Source: Aedoeadaptatus ivorii
Lineage (GTDB): Bacteria; Bacillota; Clostridia; Tissierellales; Peptoniphilaceae
Length of the DNA: 64,000 nt
Assembly (NCBI RefSeq): GCF_030815095.1
Contig: NZ_JAUSWF010000008.1
Coordinates: forward strand, 62,001-126,000
Reading direction: 5' to 3'
Shown: positions 16,205 through 25,418 of the stretch, piece by piece
Position numbering within the stretch: position 1 is the stretch's first letter
How the letters are laid out: the number at the start of each line of letters is the position of its first letter
Translations under genes and position numbers: made by a program
The notes under the pieces: generated by a model
What the model was told of the DNA's origin: nothing
Database searches by the model: none
The model's input: only the letters and a program-made list of their open reading frames with translations

Positions 16205-16298
16205 TCAAAACTTTGAGGGCAACAGGGGTGCATGGCGCAAATAGTTTATAGATCTCCTGCGCGGAATATGATAAACTGATACGGTATGAGGTGATATA

Positions 16299-17219
16299 TT
16301 GTTTCGAGATATACGCGGCTTGCGGGCGGCCAAGCTGTTTTTATATGCCATACTGCTGACGGCGGGCGGGGTGTTTTTCCCCGTGCTGTTCGCATTTATA
16401 CCGGCACTGTTTGTATCGGAAATGCGCCTGCAGGGCGTATTGCCCGTCTCCGCGCTTTTTGTCGGCGTCTGCGTGATCGTCGGCTTTCTTATGGACCCCA
16501 TGCTGGGGCTGTCGCTCCTTACGACGATGGGGCCGTTGATCTTGATCTTGGATTACTGCATGCGCACCGACCGCCCCGTGGATAAGACGCTGCTCGCGGG
16601 CGCGGCGATCTTTCTGATCGGGCTCGGATTTGTCCTATACCGATCGGGCGCGCTCGCCTCCATTCGAAGCGGAGAGATGCTCAAGCAGATCTACGCCGTA
16701 CAAAAAGACGTACTCAGAGAGACGGAGCTTTCCGCCATGGAAAAAAACCGCATGGCGATCTACCTGGGAGGCGTCCTGCGCCGCGTCTTCGATCTTCTGC
16801 CCGCCTTCTTTTTGCTGACGGGACTGGGCGTCTCGTACACGTCCTATCGCCTGGGCGGCAGAAATATGCGCGCATTCGGCGAGAAGGTCATTTGTCCCGG
16901 GCCGTTTTTTCTGCTCAGAGTGCCCAAGATGCCGGTCCTTGCGGGGGTGGCGGCACTCGCGACCGCTTTTCTTATGAACCTTCTGTTCGACTTAGGCATA
17001 CAGGTCTTTTTGCTGAACGGCATCGTCCTTTTGTCGGGACTGCTGTCTTTTCAGGGGATGAGCATCGTAAACTTTTATCTCTTGCGTTTTGTGCCCTCCC
17101 CGATCTTGCGGGGCGTGATTATGATCCTGACTCCGATCCTGCCCATCGGACAGATGGCACTCAGCGCCCTGGGACTGTTGGATCAGGCGCTGGACATTCG
17201 GGGCATAGAAGGAGTGTGA
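16299..17219 (+). CDS. yybS: YybS-like membrane protein (DUF2232)
   Basis: This 306-residue protein starts with TTG and has about eight hydrophobic segments. An amphipathic region near residues 110-150 (SIRSGEMLKQIYAVQKDVLRETELSAMEKNR) resembles the DUF2232 family. Its position directly ahead of gdpP, rplI and dnaB is the same as B. subtilis yybS. The function is unknown; the family looks transporter- or S-component-like. It ends six bases before gdpP. Confidence 0.82.
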   Translation: MFRDIRGLRAAKLFLYAILLTAGGVFFPVLFAFIPALFVSEMRLQGVLPVSALFVGVCVIVGFLMDPMLGLSLLTTMGPLILILDYCMRTDRPVDKTLLAGAAIFLIGLGFVLYRSGALASIRSGEMLKQIYAVQKDVLRETELSAMEKNRMAIYLGGVLRRVFDLLPAFFLLTGLGVSYTSYRLGGRNMRAFGEKVICPGPFFLLRVPKMPVLAGVAALATAFLMNLLFDLGIQVFLLNGIVLLSGLLSFQGMSIVNFYLLRFVPSPILRGVIMILTPILPIGQMALSALGLLDQALDIRGIEGV

Positions 17220-17225
17220 CCGACG

Positions 17226-19223
17226 GTGGACCCACAAAGATTTAGCTTAAAGGACTTCCGCCTGTATTTGGCGGTAAGCGGCGTCACGGCGGTGGCACTG
17301 TTTACCTACAACCGGATTCTGGGCACCGTCGCCCTGATCCTCACCGCGATCTGCGCCTATTACGCCTATAACAGCGCAAAGCGATACAATCAGGAACTCG
17401 ACGACCGGATCAAATATCTGCATAAAGACTTTGAGAAGGTCACCGAACAGACCGTATTTGCCATGCCCTTTCCCATGGCGGTCACCGACGAGGCGGGAAA
17501 GATTTTGTGGCACAATTCCCGTTTTTCCAAGTTATGGGATACGAGCAGTTTACAAGGGGAATTCTTGCCCAAACTCGTCGACGATCTCGCCACCGAAGAA
17601 AAGGGCCTAAAGGCCATCGAATCGGGCGAGGAAATCACCGTCGCCGAAAATCCCTATGCCGCCTACAGCAATTTGGTGGCGCTCTCGCGAAACGGCAAGG
17701 AGGACAATCTCTGTCTGTTTTATTTCGTCGACCGTAAGGAATACAAGGATCTCGAGCTCCTCTATACCGACACGCGCGGCGTCGTCTTGGTGGTGGAAGT
17801 CGACAATTTCGACGAAGTGGTCGACGGCGCCCCCACCTCCAAGCGGCCCCTGTTGATCGCAGAAATCGACCACAGCATCAACGAGTACTTTCGCTCCCGC
17901 AACGCCCTCGTGCGCAAGTTCCAGGAGGATATGTACTTGATCGTAATGCGCGAGATGGATCTCGAGTCGGTGTATGCGCAGAAGTTCGACATCTTGGACA
18001 CCATGCGGGAAATCGACGCGGGCAATACAATCAGCGTTACCATCTCCGCCGGCGTAAGCCGACCGGGCCTAGCCTTTATCGACGCCTATCGCGAGGCGGA
18101 CACCTGTCTCGACGTGGCGCTGGGCCGCGGCGGCGACCAAGTGGTCGTACAGACCGAAGACAACTACGCCTATTTCGGCGGCAAGAGCAAGGCGGTGGAA
18201 AAGCGAAACAAGGTGAAGGCGCGGGTGCTGGGAATCGCCCTGCGCCAGCTGATCGAAAAAGCGCCCCGTGTCTTCGTCATGGGCCATACCAATCCCGATA
18301 TGGACTCCATCGGCGCCGCCGTCGGCGTAATGCGTGCCGTCGCCAATCAGAAGAAAGAGGGCTATATCGTCCTCAAAGAATCCAATCCTTCCATCGACGT
18401 GCTGATGAAGCGCATGCAGGCGGAAGCGCCGGAACTGTACGCACGCATTATACCCGGCACGCGGGCGGAAGAGCTGATCCGCCAAGGGGATCTGTTGATC
18501 CTCGTCGACAACCACAAGCCCTCGTTTACGGAGTATCCGCCGATCTTGGAAAAGACGGTCAATGTCGTCGTGGTGGATCACCACCGGCGGGGCAAGGAGT
18601 TTGTCACAGACCCCGTGCTTTCCTATGTGGAGCCCTACGCATCCTCGACCTGCGAGCTGATCACCGAGATGCTCACCTATATGTATAAGGACGTGGAGCT
18701 TACGGATTTTGAAGCGGACGCTTTGATGAGCGGCATTGTAGTGGATACGAAGAACTTTACCTTCCGCACCGGCGTGCGCACCTTCGAGGCGGCCTCCGCC
18801 CTAAAGCGCAGCGGCGCCGATATGTCCAAGGTCCGCTTTTTGTTCGAAGACGATTACGACACCATCGTCTCTCGCGCCGAAGTGGTACACAATGCGCGGA
18901 TCGTTTTCGACAACATTGCGATTTCTCGCCTGGTCGACGATATGCCCAATTCGGTGCTCGTCAGCGCCCAGGCGGCGGATGAGCTCTTGGGAATTCACGG
19001 TGTTAAGGCCTCCTTTGTTCTCAATCAGAAGAAAGGGGTCGTTCACATATCCGGACGCAGTTTCGGCGAGATCAGCGTACAGCTGATTCTCGAAAGATTG
19101 GGCGGCGGCGGCCATCTCAATATGGCTGGCGCCCAAATCGAAGGGGAAGATATCGACGAAGTGGAACACCGCCTCGTCGAATCGATACAATGGTATTTAG
19201 ATAAAGGAGAGAAAGAATCATGA
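17226..19223 (+). CDS. gdpP: Cyclic-di-AMP phosphodiesterase GdpP
   Basis: This 665-residue protein has two N-terminal membrane helices (residues about 15-55), then a PAS-like domain (about 75-150) and a degenerate GGDEF domain (about 170-300) lacking the GGDEF signature. The DHH/DHHA1 phosphodiesterase region carries GHTNPDMDS (H354, D358, D360) and VVVDHH (D451-H453), ending with the GGGGHLNMAGAQI motif. GdpP cleaves c-di-AMP to pApA and so affects cell-wall and potassium balance. A GTG start follows yybS, and the last four bases overlap rplI. Confidence 0.95.
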   Translation: MDPQRFSLKDFRLYLAVSGVTAVALFTYNRILGTVALILTAICAYYAYNSAKRYNQELDDRIKYLHKDFEKVTEQTVFAMPFPMAVTDEAGKILWHNSRFSKLWDTSSLQGEFLPKLVDDLATEEKGLKAIESGEEITVAENPYAAYSNLVALSRNGKEDNLCLFYFVDRKEYKDLELLYTDTRGVVLVVEVDNFDEVVDGAPTSKRPLLIAEIDHSINEYFRSRNALVRKFQEDMYLIVMREMDLESVYAQKFDILDTMREIDAGNTISVTISAGVSRPGLAFIDAYREADTCLDVALGRGGDQVVVQTEDNYAYFGGKSKAVEKRNKVKARVLGIALRQLIEKAPRVFVMGHTNPDMDSIGAAVGVMRAVANQKKEGYIVLKESNPSIDVLMKRMQAEAPELYARIIPGTRAEELIRQGDLLILVDNHKPSFTEYPPILEKTVNVVVVDHHRRGKEFVTDPVLSYVEPYASSTCELITEMLTYMYKDVELTDFEADALMSGIVVDTKNFTFRTGVRTFEAASALKRSGADMSKVRFLFEDDYDTIVSRAEVVHNARIVFDNIAISRLVDDMPNSVLVSAQAADELLGIHGVKASFVLNQKKGVVHISGRSFGEISVQLILERLGGGGHLNMAGAQIEGEDIDEVEHRLVESIQWYLDKGEKES

Positions 19224-19666
19224 AAATCATCTTATTGGAAGACATCAACAAATTGGGTAAGGAAGGCGACCTCGTAGACGCCAAGCCCGGTTACGCCCGT
19301 AACTACCTCTTTCCCCGGAAGATGGCTGTAGAAGCGACGCCCGAAAACATGGAAAACTGGAAAGAAATGAAGGCAAAGGAAGCCGCCGACGAACAAGCGC
19401 GCGTCGAAAAGGCACAAGAAACCAAGGCCCTCCTCGAATCCAAGAGCATCGCGCTTACGGCAAAGGGCGGAGAAGGCGGAAAGCTCTTCGGCGCCATTAC
19501 CACCAAAGACATCGCCGGCAAGGTCGAAGAAGTCTTCGGCGTAAAGCTCGACAAGAAGAAGATCGACCTTTCCGACAATATCAAGACCGTCGGCAACCAC
19601 ACCGTTCCCGTCAAACTGCACGGTGACATCAACGCGGATCTGACCGTCGTCGTCGAAGCGGAATAA
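19220..19666 (+). CDS. rplI: 50S ribosomal protein L9
   Basis: This 148-residue protein begins MKIILLEDINKLGKEGDLVDAKPGYARNYLFP, the L9 N-terminal domain. A long central helix and the C-terminal domain (GGEGGKLFGAITTKDIA...) follow. L9 extends from the L1 stalk and helps keep the frame. The ATG overlaps the end of gdpP and the stop overlaps the dnaB start, so the three genes are translationally coupled. Confidence 0.97.
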   Translation: MKIILLEDINKLGKEGDLVDAKPGYARNYLFPRKMAVEATPENMENWKEMKAKEAADEQARVEKAQETKALLESKSIALTAKGGEGGKLFGAITTKDIAGKVEEVFGVKLDKKKIDLSDNIKTVGNHTVPVKLHGDINADLTVVVEAE

Positions 19667-20994
19667 TGGACAGACCGGACGTGGGAAGGACGCCGCCGTA
19701 TGACGAGCAGGCGGAGATTTCGGTACTCGGCGCCATGCTCTTGGAGAAATCCGCCATTACCACGGCCATAGAAATATTGCGGGTGGAGGATTTCTACTAC
19801 GATAGCCATAAGGCGATCTACGAAGGCATCCTCAGCCTCTACAATCAAAACGAGCCGGCCGACCTCATCACGCTGTCCGCTTTTCTCAAAAAGAGCGGGC
19901 AGATCGATGCCGTCGGCGGCTATACTTATTTGGGGCGTCTGACCACCGGGGCAGGCGCCGCTTCCAATACGGAAGCCTACGCCAATATCGTCAAGGAAAA
20001 AGCGACGCTGCGCGAGTTGATCCGCGCCGGCAGCCAAATCGTCGAAGACGGCTATCGCGACGACGACGAGGTGGGGGCGATTATCGAAAAGGCGGAAAAG
20101 ACCATTTTCGACATCACCCAGGACAATCAGAGAAACGGTCTGGTCGATATGTCCGAGGTCATGGTGGATACATTCACCACCATGCAGGAGCGCGCCGCCA
20201 ACAAAGGGGGGCTTACGGGGCTCACCACGGGTTTTATCGACCTGGACCGCAAACTCTCGGGGCTTCAAAAGGCGGATCTCGTGCTTCTCGCCGCCCGCCC
20301 TTCGATGGGAAAGACCGCGCTGATGGTGAACATCTCTACCAACGCCGCCATCAAGGCGGGTGCCACGGTGGCGATGTTTTCACTCGAGATGAGCCGCCAG
20401 CAGCTTTCTCAGCGGATTCTCTCGTCGATCTGCCATGTGGATCTGATGAAGATTATATCGGGGGATCTGAGCACCGAGGAGTGGACCAAGGTCATCGAGA
20501 CCATGACCTATGTCAACGATATGCACATTATGATCGACGACACGGCGGGCATCAGCCCCCTGGAGGTCAAGGCGAAATGTCGCCGCCTCAAGGCGGAAAA
20601 AGGGCTCGATCTGGTGGTCATCGACTACCTTCAGCTGATGGAAGTCGGCGGCCGGGCGGAATCCCGTCAACAGGAGATCTCTGCCATTTCCCGACAGCTC
20701 AAGGGCATCGCCAAAGAACTCGACGTGCCCGTCATCGCCCTCTCGCAACTTTCCCGTGCGCCCGAGATGCGCGCCGACCACAGGCCCATTCTCTCGGATT
20801 TGCGGGAATCCGGCGCCATCGAGCAGGACGCGGACATCGTCATGTTTTTGTATCGGGACGAGTACTACAATCCCGAGACCGAAAAGCAGGGGCTCGGAGA
20901 AGTCATCATCGCCAAGCACAGAAACGGCCCCACGGGGACGGTAGAACTCTTGTTTAAAAACGAATACACCAAGTTCGTCAATCTACAGGTGTAA
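19666..20994 (+). CDS. dnaB: Replicative DNA helicase
   Basis: This 442-residue protein has the N-terminal primase-interacting domain (PPYDEQAEISVLGAML) and the RecA-like ATPase domain. Walker A is AARPSMGKTAL, and VVIDYLQLM corresponds to Walker B. The SQLSRAPEMR motif and the C-terminal GPTGTVELLF are also present. This is the hexameric replication-fork helicase, called DnaC in B. subtilis. It starts on the last base of the rplI stop. Confidence 0.97.
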   Translation: MDRPDVGRTPPYDEQAEISVLGAMLLEKSAITTAIEILRVEDFYYDSHKAIYEGILSLYNQNEPADLITLSAFLKKSGQIDAVGGYTYLGRLTTGAGAASNTEAYANIVKEKATLRELIRAGSQIVEDGYRDDDEVGAIIEKAEKTIFDITQDNQRNGLVDMSEVMVDTFTTMQERAANKGGLTGLTTGFIDLDRKLSGLQKADLVLLAARPSMGKTALMVNISTNAAIKAGATVAMFSLEMSRQQLSQRILSSICHVDLMKIISGDLSTEEWTKVIETMTYVNDMHIMIDDTAGISPLEVKAKCRRLKAEKGLDLVVIDYLQLMEVGGRAESRQQEISAISRQLKGIAKELDVPVIALSQLSRAPEMRADHRPILSDLRESGAIEQDADIVMFLYRDEYYNPETEKQGLGEVIIAKHRNGPTGTVELLFKNEYTKFVNLQV

Positions 20995-21004
20995 CGGAGG
21001 ATTT

Positions 21005-21826
21005 ATGGATATACTGAAAGTACTGTTTTTAGGGATTATCGAAGGGGTTACGGAATTTCTGCCGATTTCGTCGACGGGGCACTTGATCCTCGCCCACGAA
21101 TTCGTCTCCTTGGATCCTCAAAGTTTTCAAAACGCCTTTGACGTGTGCATCCAGCTGGGCGCCATTTTAGCGGTGGTCCTGTTGTATTTTTCGAAGCTGT
21201 GGCCCTTCCGAAAAAACGACAGCGGCGAGACGCGCATCGACGCGCGGACCATGCAGCTGTGGCTTAGGGTCCTCGTCGGCGTGATTCCTTCCGCCGTATT
21301 GGGCTTTTTATTCGACGACTTTATCGACGCCCACCTCTTTCGGCCCGAAGTCGTCGCCGTGACCTTGGTGCTCTACGGGGCGCTGATCCTCGCCATCGAG
21401 CGGCGCAACAAAAAAAGACGTAGCGAAAAGCGGATCCAGCGGGTAGAGGATATTCCCTACGGCATGGCGCTTTTGATCGGGCTGTTTCAGTGCCTCGCCA
21501 TGATCCCCGGCACTTCCCGAAGTGCCGCCACCATTTTGGGCGCATTGATCCTCGGCGTAGGGAGGGGCGCTGCGGCGGAATTCTCGTTCTTTCTCGCCAT
21601 CCCCACTATGTTTGGCGCGACGCTGTTAAAGACCGTAAAGAACGGATTGCTCTTTTCCGCCTACCAATGGTTCTTGATCCTCTTAGGTGGCGTAGTGAGC
21701 TTTTTTGTGGCGGTCTTCGTCATCCGAAAGTTTATGGCCTATATCCGAAAGCGCGATTTTCAGATTTTCGGCTACTATCGAATCGCCCTCGGAATCATCG
21801 TCTTTTTGTACTTTCAATTTCAATAA
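21005..21826 (+). CDS. uppP: Undecaprenyl-diphosphatase
   Basis: This 273-residue membrane protein begins MDILKVLFLGIIEGVTEFLPISSTGHLIL and contains the second catalytic region PGTSRSAATI, the two BacA/UppP signatures. It dephosphorylates undecaprenyl diphosphate so the lipid carrier can be reused for wall synthesis; overexpression gives bacitracin resistance in other bacteria. About eight hydrophobic helices are visible. It follows dnaB by ten bases and is closed by a terminator. Confidence 0.96.
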   Translation: MDILKVLFLGIIEGVTEFLPISSTGHLILAHEFVSLDPQSFQNAFDVCIQLGAILAVVLLYFSKLWPFRKNDSGETRIDARTMQLWLRVLVGVIPSAVLGFLFDDFIDAHLFRPEVVAVTLVLYGALILAIERRNKKRRSEKRIQRVEDIPYGMALLIGLFQCLAMIPGTSRSAATILGALILGVGRGAAAEFSFFLAIPTMFGATLLKTVKNGLLFSAYQWFLILLGGVVSFFVAVFVIRKFMAYIRKRDFQIFGYYRIALGIIVFLYFQFQ

Positions 21827-21831
21827 ACCAT

Positions 21832-21858
21832 CGCCCCGCACAATTGGCGGGGCTTTTT
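21832..21858 (+). terminator. Terminator after uppP
   Basis: GCCCCGC pairs with GCGGGGC around ACAATTG and is followed by TTTTT. Confidence 0.9.
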
Positions 21859-21893
21859 CATGCCAAAAAGGATTGAGAAACTGTATTGATTAC

Positions 21894-21922
21894 TTGCAGC
21901 CGCGAGGACGGGGTGCTATAAT
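21894..21922 (+). promoter_or_regulatory. Promoter of the feo operon
   Basis: TTGCAG (21894-21899) and TATAAT (21917-21922) are 17 bases apart. The leader holds a short GC hairpin with a TTCG loop (21950-21965). Near 21982, TGATAAT is a half-match to a Fur box, but the second half is poor, so iron control by Fur is only suggested. Confidence 0.75.
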
Positions 21923-22013
21923 ATAGACAATGATAAATAGTATTAGTTGAGGGGCTTCGGCCCTTTCTTAATCGGCAGCGTTGATAATTTGTTTCAATAC
22001 AGGAGAGGTACAT

Positions 22014-22238
22014 ATGAATCTATTATTGGCTCCCAAAGACGTAGACCTAAAGGTTTTAAAGATACGCACAAAGCGCTTGGACAAACAGCAGCTGAACCAC
22101 TTGCAAAATCTCGGGTTTGTGGAAGGTGCCGACGTACGGGTTATCTCCGACGTCGACGGTTCCGTCATTGTGCGGGTAAAGGGCGCGCGCATCGGCCTCG
22201 GCAGAGAACTCGCCGAGTGCATCCGCGTCGCGGCGTAA
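22014..22238 (+). CDS. feoA: FeoA-domain protein (first copy)
   Basis: This 74-residue protein starts at the ATG six bases after AGGAGAGG; the ATG at 21981 lies upstream of the ribosome-binding site. The SH3-like FeoA fold is recognisable (LDKQQLNHLQNLGFVEGADVRVISDVDGSVIVRVKGARIGLGRELAECIRV across the chain). FeoA supports Fe2+ uptake by FeoB at its cytoplasmic face. It is the first of two tandem feoA genes. Confidence 0.88.
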   Translation: MNLLLAPKDVDLKVLKIRTKRLDKQQLNHLQNLGFVEGADVRVISDVDGSVIVRVKGARIGLGRELAECIRVAA

Positions 22239-22248
22239 GGAGGAAAGC

Positions 22249-22485
22249 ATGCGACTGAACGAAGCGGCACAAGACAGACATTATGTCGTCGAGAAAATCG
22301 AAGGAAAGGGCCCCGTAAAGCGGCGCATTATGGATATGGGCATCACGCGCCATACCGAAATCTATGTGCGCAAGTTCGCCCCCTTAGGCGATCCCATTCA
22401 GGTCACGGTGCGGGGCTACGAGTTGAGCCTGAGAAAGGCCGATGCCGCGCTGATTGTGGTGCGGGAAGAGGAGGCGAAAGCATGA
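22249..22485 (+). CDS. feoA: FeoA-domain protein (second copy)
   Basis: This 78-residue protein has the FeoA signature KRRIMDMGITRHTEIYVRKFAPLGDPIQVTVRGYELSLRK spread over the chain. It is closer to the canonical FeoA consensus (MGI...APLGDP) than the first copy. AAGGAGG precedes the ATG, and the stop overlaps the feoB start by four bases. Tandem FeoA proteins with distinct sequences are common in Clostridia. Confidence 0.93.
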   Translation: MRLNEAAQDRHYVVEKIEGKGPVKRRIMDMGITRHTEIYVRKFAPLGDPIQVTVRGYELSLRKADAALIVVREEEAKA

Positions 22486-24602
22486 TTCGCATGGCGTTGG
22501 CGGGAAACCCCAATAGCGGAAAGACCACGTTATTTAACGCCCTGACGGGCTCCCACCAGTATGTGGGCAACTGGCCCGGGGTCACCGTCGAAAAAAAGGA
22601 AGGAAGCTATCGAAAAGATTCGGACATCGCCATAACCGACCTGCCCGGCATCTACAGCTTAAGCCCGTACACCTTGGAAGAAGTGGTGAGCCGGGAGTAC
22701 TTATTGGACGGCGAAGTCGACGTGATCATCAACATCGTCGATGCGGTCAACTTGGAGCGCAATCTCTATCTGACCACACAGTTGATGGAACTGGGCATCC
22801 CGGTGGTCGTCGCCTTAAACCGCATGGACGTGGTCCGCGCCAATGGCGATGTGATCTATGCGGAAAAGATCGAAGCCGCACTGCGGACGCCGGTGGTCGA
22901 GATTTCGGCCCTCAAAAAGGAAAACCTCGACGGGCTGATCGAGGCGGCAAAAAAGGCGGCCATCGAAAACGCCGCCCCGCATCCCGTCTACGAAGACGAG
23001 GTGGAAGAGGCGGCGGCCGATATTCTGGCGACCGTGCCCTCGATCGGCGAATCCGGCGCCGCACGGTTTTATGCCATGAAGCTCATAGAGGGCGACGAAA
23101 AGTTGGACCTCACGTTGACGGATTCGGAACGCGCGGCCCTCGATGCGCGGATCGAGTCCTTGGAAGAGGCGCTGGATGACGACGGCGAGGGAATCGTCAC
23201 CGAAGCGCGGTATCTGTATATTGCAGATATCGTCGCGGGAAACTACGTCTCTGCGCGAAAGGGCGGCACCCGAAGCGACAAGATCGATGCCATCGTCACC
23301 AATCGCGTGTTGGCACTGCCGATTTTTGCCGCCATTATGACCTTTGTCTACTTTGTAAGCGCCAAGGTCGTGGGCGGGGCCGTCACCGACTGGGTGAACG
23401 AAGAGCTCTTGGGCGGCTATGTCGCGGGCTTTTTGTCCGACGCGCTTACGGCGGCGAACACCGCCGATTGGCTCCACTCCCTCGTCATCGACGGGGTGGT
23501 GGCGGGGATCAGCGCCGTATTGGGCTTTTTGCCGGTGATCGCGACGCTGTATTTCTTCCTCGCGATTTTGGAAGACGTGGGCTATATGTCCCGGATCGCC
23601 TTTATCCTCGACCGGATCTTCAGAAAATTCGGTCTTTCGGGCAAGAGCTTTATCCCCATCTTGATCGGCACCGGCTGTTCCGTGCCGGGCATTATGGCCA
23701 CCCGAACCATCGAAAATGAGCAAGACCGCCGTATGACGATTATCGTGGCGAGCTTTATGCCCTGCGGCGCCAAGACCGACATCATCACGCTATTTGTGGC
23801 CGCCTTCGGCATTTGGTATCTGGCGCCCATCGCCTATTTCAGCGGAATCCTCGCGGTCATTCTGTCGGGGCTGATTCTCAAAAAGACATCGCTCTTTCAA
23901 GGCGAGCCGGCGCCCTTTGTTATGGAGCTGCCGGAGTACCACATCCCCTCGGCAGAAAATGTGTTCAAGAGCGTCTGGAGTCGCTGTAAGGCATTCGTCA
24001 AAAAGGCGGGTACGATTATCCTCTTGGCGAGCGTCGCCATTTGGCTTTTGCAAAATATCTCCATTCACGGCGAATTCGTCGAATTTGCCGATTCGAGCGA
24101 CAGCATTCTCGCCGCCTTGGGACAGGTCTTTGCGCCGATCTTTGCGCCCCTGGGCTTCGGCAACTGGATGGCCACCGTCGCAAGCGTCATGGGCCTGGTC
24201 GCCAAAGAAGCGGTGGTCTCTACCTACGGCGTGATCAGCGGCTTGGGAGAAGAGGCCGCCGGGGCGGGCCTTCTCGCCTTTATCGGCGGACAGTTTACCC
24301 TGTGGAGTGCCATCAGCTTTATGTTGTTTAACCAACTGAATATCCCCTGTTTTGCCGCCATCGGCGCCATCAAAGGGGAGATGCGCTCGAGAAAGTGGAC
24401 GACTTTTGCCCTCGTGTACCAAACGCTGTTTGCCTATGTAATCGCCCTGATCGTTTATCAACTGGGCGTATTCTTTACCGGCGGCGGCTTCGGCATCTTT
24501 ACGGCGATCGCCTTCGTCTTGATCGCGGGCATAGTGTGGGCGATCTTTCGAAAACCCGCGAAACCGGCGGCGCGCCCTTCTGTGGACCGGGCGCTGTCAT
24601 AA
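22482..24602 (+). CDS. feoB: Ferrous iron transporter FeoB
   Basis: This 706-residue protein has an N-terminal G domain with G1 GNPNSGKTTLF, G3 DLPG and G4 NRMD, followed by a helical spacer up to about residue 260. The membrane part has about eight to ten helices, with the two Gate motifs (LIGTGCSVPGIMATRT and FNQLNIPCFAAIGAIKGEM, each with the conserved Cys). It imports Fe2+ under anaerobic or low-iron conditions. FeoA lies directly upstream and a Cys-rich mini-protein downstream. Confidence 0.97.
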   Translation: MIRMALAGNPNSGKTTLFNALTGSHQYVGNWPGVTVEKKEGSYRKDSDIAITDLPGIYSLSPYTLEEVVSREYLLDGEVDVIINIVDAVNLERNLYLTTQLMELGIPVVVALNRMDVVRANGDVIYAEKIEAALRTPVVEISALKKENLDGLIEAAKKAAIENAAPHPVYEDEVEEAAADILATVPSIGESGAARFYAMKLIEGDEKLDLTLTDSERAALDARIESLEEALDDDGEGIVTEARYLYIADIVAGNYVSARKGGTRSDKIDAIVTNRVLALPIFAAIMTFVYFVSAKVVGGAVTDWVNEELLGGYVAGFLSDALTAANTADWLHSLVIDGVVAGISAVLGFLPVIATLYFFLAILEDVGYMSRIAFILDRIFRKFGLSGKSFIPILIGTGCSVPGIMATRTIENEQDRRMTIIVASFMPCGAKTDIITLFVAAFGIWYLAPIAYFSGILAVILSGLILKKTSLFQGEPAPFVMELPEYHIPSAENVFKSVWSRCKAFVKKAGTIILLASVAIWLLQNISIHGEFVEFADSSDSILAALGQVFAPIFAPLGFGNWMATVASVMGLVAKEAVVSTYGVISGLGEEAAGAGLLAFIGGQFTLWSAISFMLFNQLNIPCFAAIGAIKGEMRSRKWTTFALVYQTLFAYVIALIVYQLGVFFTGGGFGIFTAIAFVLIAGIVWAIFRKPAKPAARPSVDRALS

Positions 24603-24612
24603 GGAGGATAGG

Positions 24613-24738
24613 ATGGGAAATATACTGGTAGGCGGATTGCTGATCGCGGCCATCGCATGGGCCGTGCGCTCTGTCAAAAAGAGCGGCGGCGGTTGCGACA
24701 GCTGTGCAGGTTGCAGTGGACAATGCCATAAAGGCTGA
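24613..24738 (+). CDS. FeoB-associated Cys-rich membrane mini-protein
   Basis: This 41-residue protein has one N-terminal membrane helix (ILVGGLLIAAIAWAVRSV) and a Cys-rich tail CDSCAGCSGQCHKG. Similar one-helix Cys-rich proteins follow feoB in many Firmicutes and are annotated as FeoB-associated; a role in metal delivery or sensing is assumed, not shown. AAGGAGGATAGG precedes the ATG ten bases after feoB. Confidence 0.85.
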   Translation: MGNILVGGLLIAAIAWAVRSVKKSGGGCDSCAGCSGQCHKG

Positions 24739-24741
24739 GAA

Positions 24742-24768
24742 CGGAGCGGTTTTGCCGCTCCTTTTTTT
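24742..24768 (+). terminator. Terminator of the feo operon
   Basis: GGAGCGG pairs with CCGCTCC around TTTTG, followed by seven T residues. Confidence 0.94.
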
Positions 24769-24853
24769 GGGAAAAGGCGCTGCAAAATTCAAAGTAAAAC
24801 ACTATGATTTGCAAAAAATATTCCTATAAAACGAAATTATTTACGTTTTCGTC

Positions 24854-24881
24854 TTGAATTTCTCATAGCGGATGCTATAAT
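24854..24881 (+). promoter_or_regulatory. Ferredoxin gene promoter
   Basis: TTGAAT (24854-24859) and TATAAT (24876-24881) are separated by 16 bases. The flanking region is AT-rich, which may act as an UP element. Confidence 0.8.
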
Positions 24882-24950
24882 GAAATCAGGAAGTGAATCA
24901 TGTGATCGACTTTTCGATTACATAACTGAGTTTTTTGGAGGTATTTGATT

Positions 24951-25118
24951 ATGGCACATAAAATTACCAGCGAATGCATCGCTTGCGGCGCTTGCAAACC
25001 CGAATGTCCCGTAGACTGCATCAGCGAAGGCGACATCTACTCCATCGATGAAAATGCTTGCATCGACTGCGGTTCCTGCGCAGCTGTTTGCCCCACCGGC
25101 GCTGCACAACCCGAATAA
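24951..25118 (+). CDS. 2[4Fe-4S] ferredoxin
   Basis: This 55-residue protein has two CxxCxxCxxxC motifs, at C9/C12/C15/C19 and C37/C40/C43/C47, the classic clostridial-type ferredoxin. It carries low-potential electrons for pyruvate:ferredoxin oxidoreductase, hydrogenase or Rnf-type complexes in anaerobes. TTTGGAGG precedes the ATG. It is monocistronic, with its own promoter and terminator, consistent with high expression. Confidence 0.97.
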   Translation: MAHKITSECIACGACKPECPVDCISEGDIYSIDENACIDCGSCAAVCPTGAAQPE

Positions 25119-25124
25119 ATATTA

Positions 25125-25155
25125 CAAAAAAAGGCGCGATACGCGTCTTTTTTTA
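25125..25155 (+). terminator. Terminator after the ferredoxin gene
   Basis: An A-rich tract leads into GGCGC pairing with GCGTC around GATAC, followed by seven T residues. The stem is short but the T-run is strong. Confidence 0.75.
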
Positions 25156-25185
25156 TGTGCTGTTTTCAAAGATCGACGCAGAACT

Positions 25186-25213
25186 TTGCAAGAAAATTGA
25201 TCTGTGGTATACT
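25186..25213 (+). promoter_or_regulatory. Promoter of the serS T-box transcript
   Basis: TTGCAA (25186-25191) and TATACT (25208-25213) are separated by 16 bases, directly ahead of the T-box leader. Confidence 0.7.
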
Positions 25214-25220
25214 TATTTTG

Positions 25221-25418
25221 TATCAAGTGAATATCGACGAAGATGAGGAGCAGTAGCAAAGAAAGCGTGCCAGAGAGTCTGCGGTAGCTGTGAGCAGATA
25301 CGCGGCATTTGTGAATCCACCTCGGAGTCTGTGCAAGGAAGCGAATCGCCTCGGCGATTAATTTGGGTGGCAACGCGGGTCCGTCTCGTCCCATTAGGGA
25401 CAGGCGGCCTTTTTTTTA
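25221..25418 (+). promoter_or_regulatory. T-box leader controlling serS (tRNA-Ser sensing)
   Basis: The leader has the T-box sequence GGGTGGCAACGCGGG at 25365-25379 and ends in a GC-rich terminator (25378-25417) with a long T-run. The variable base in TGGCAAC is C, which would pair with the G discriminator of tRNA-Ser. In the 3' side of Stem I, GTGAATCCACC offers a UCC serine codon at 25316-25318 as specifier. Uncharged tRNA-Ser should stabilise the antiterminator and allow serS transcription. Stem I details were not folded by computer. Confidence 0.9.

Noticed and set aside
21975..22000. Fur box upstream of feoA
   Set aside because: Only one half-site (TGATAAT) matches well; the other half matches about four of seven positions, so I did not annotate it as a separate site.
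21981..22013. Earlier ATG for the first feoA
   Set aside because: It precedes the AGGAGAGG ribosome-binding site, and the extra residues do not belong to the FeoA fold.
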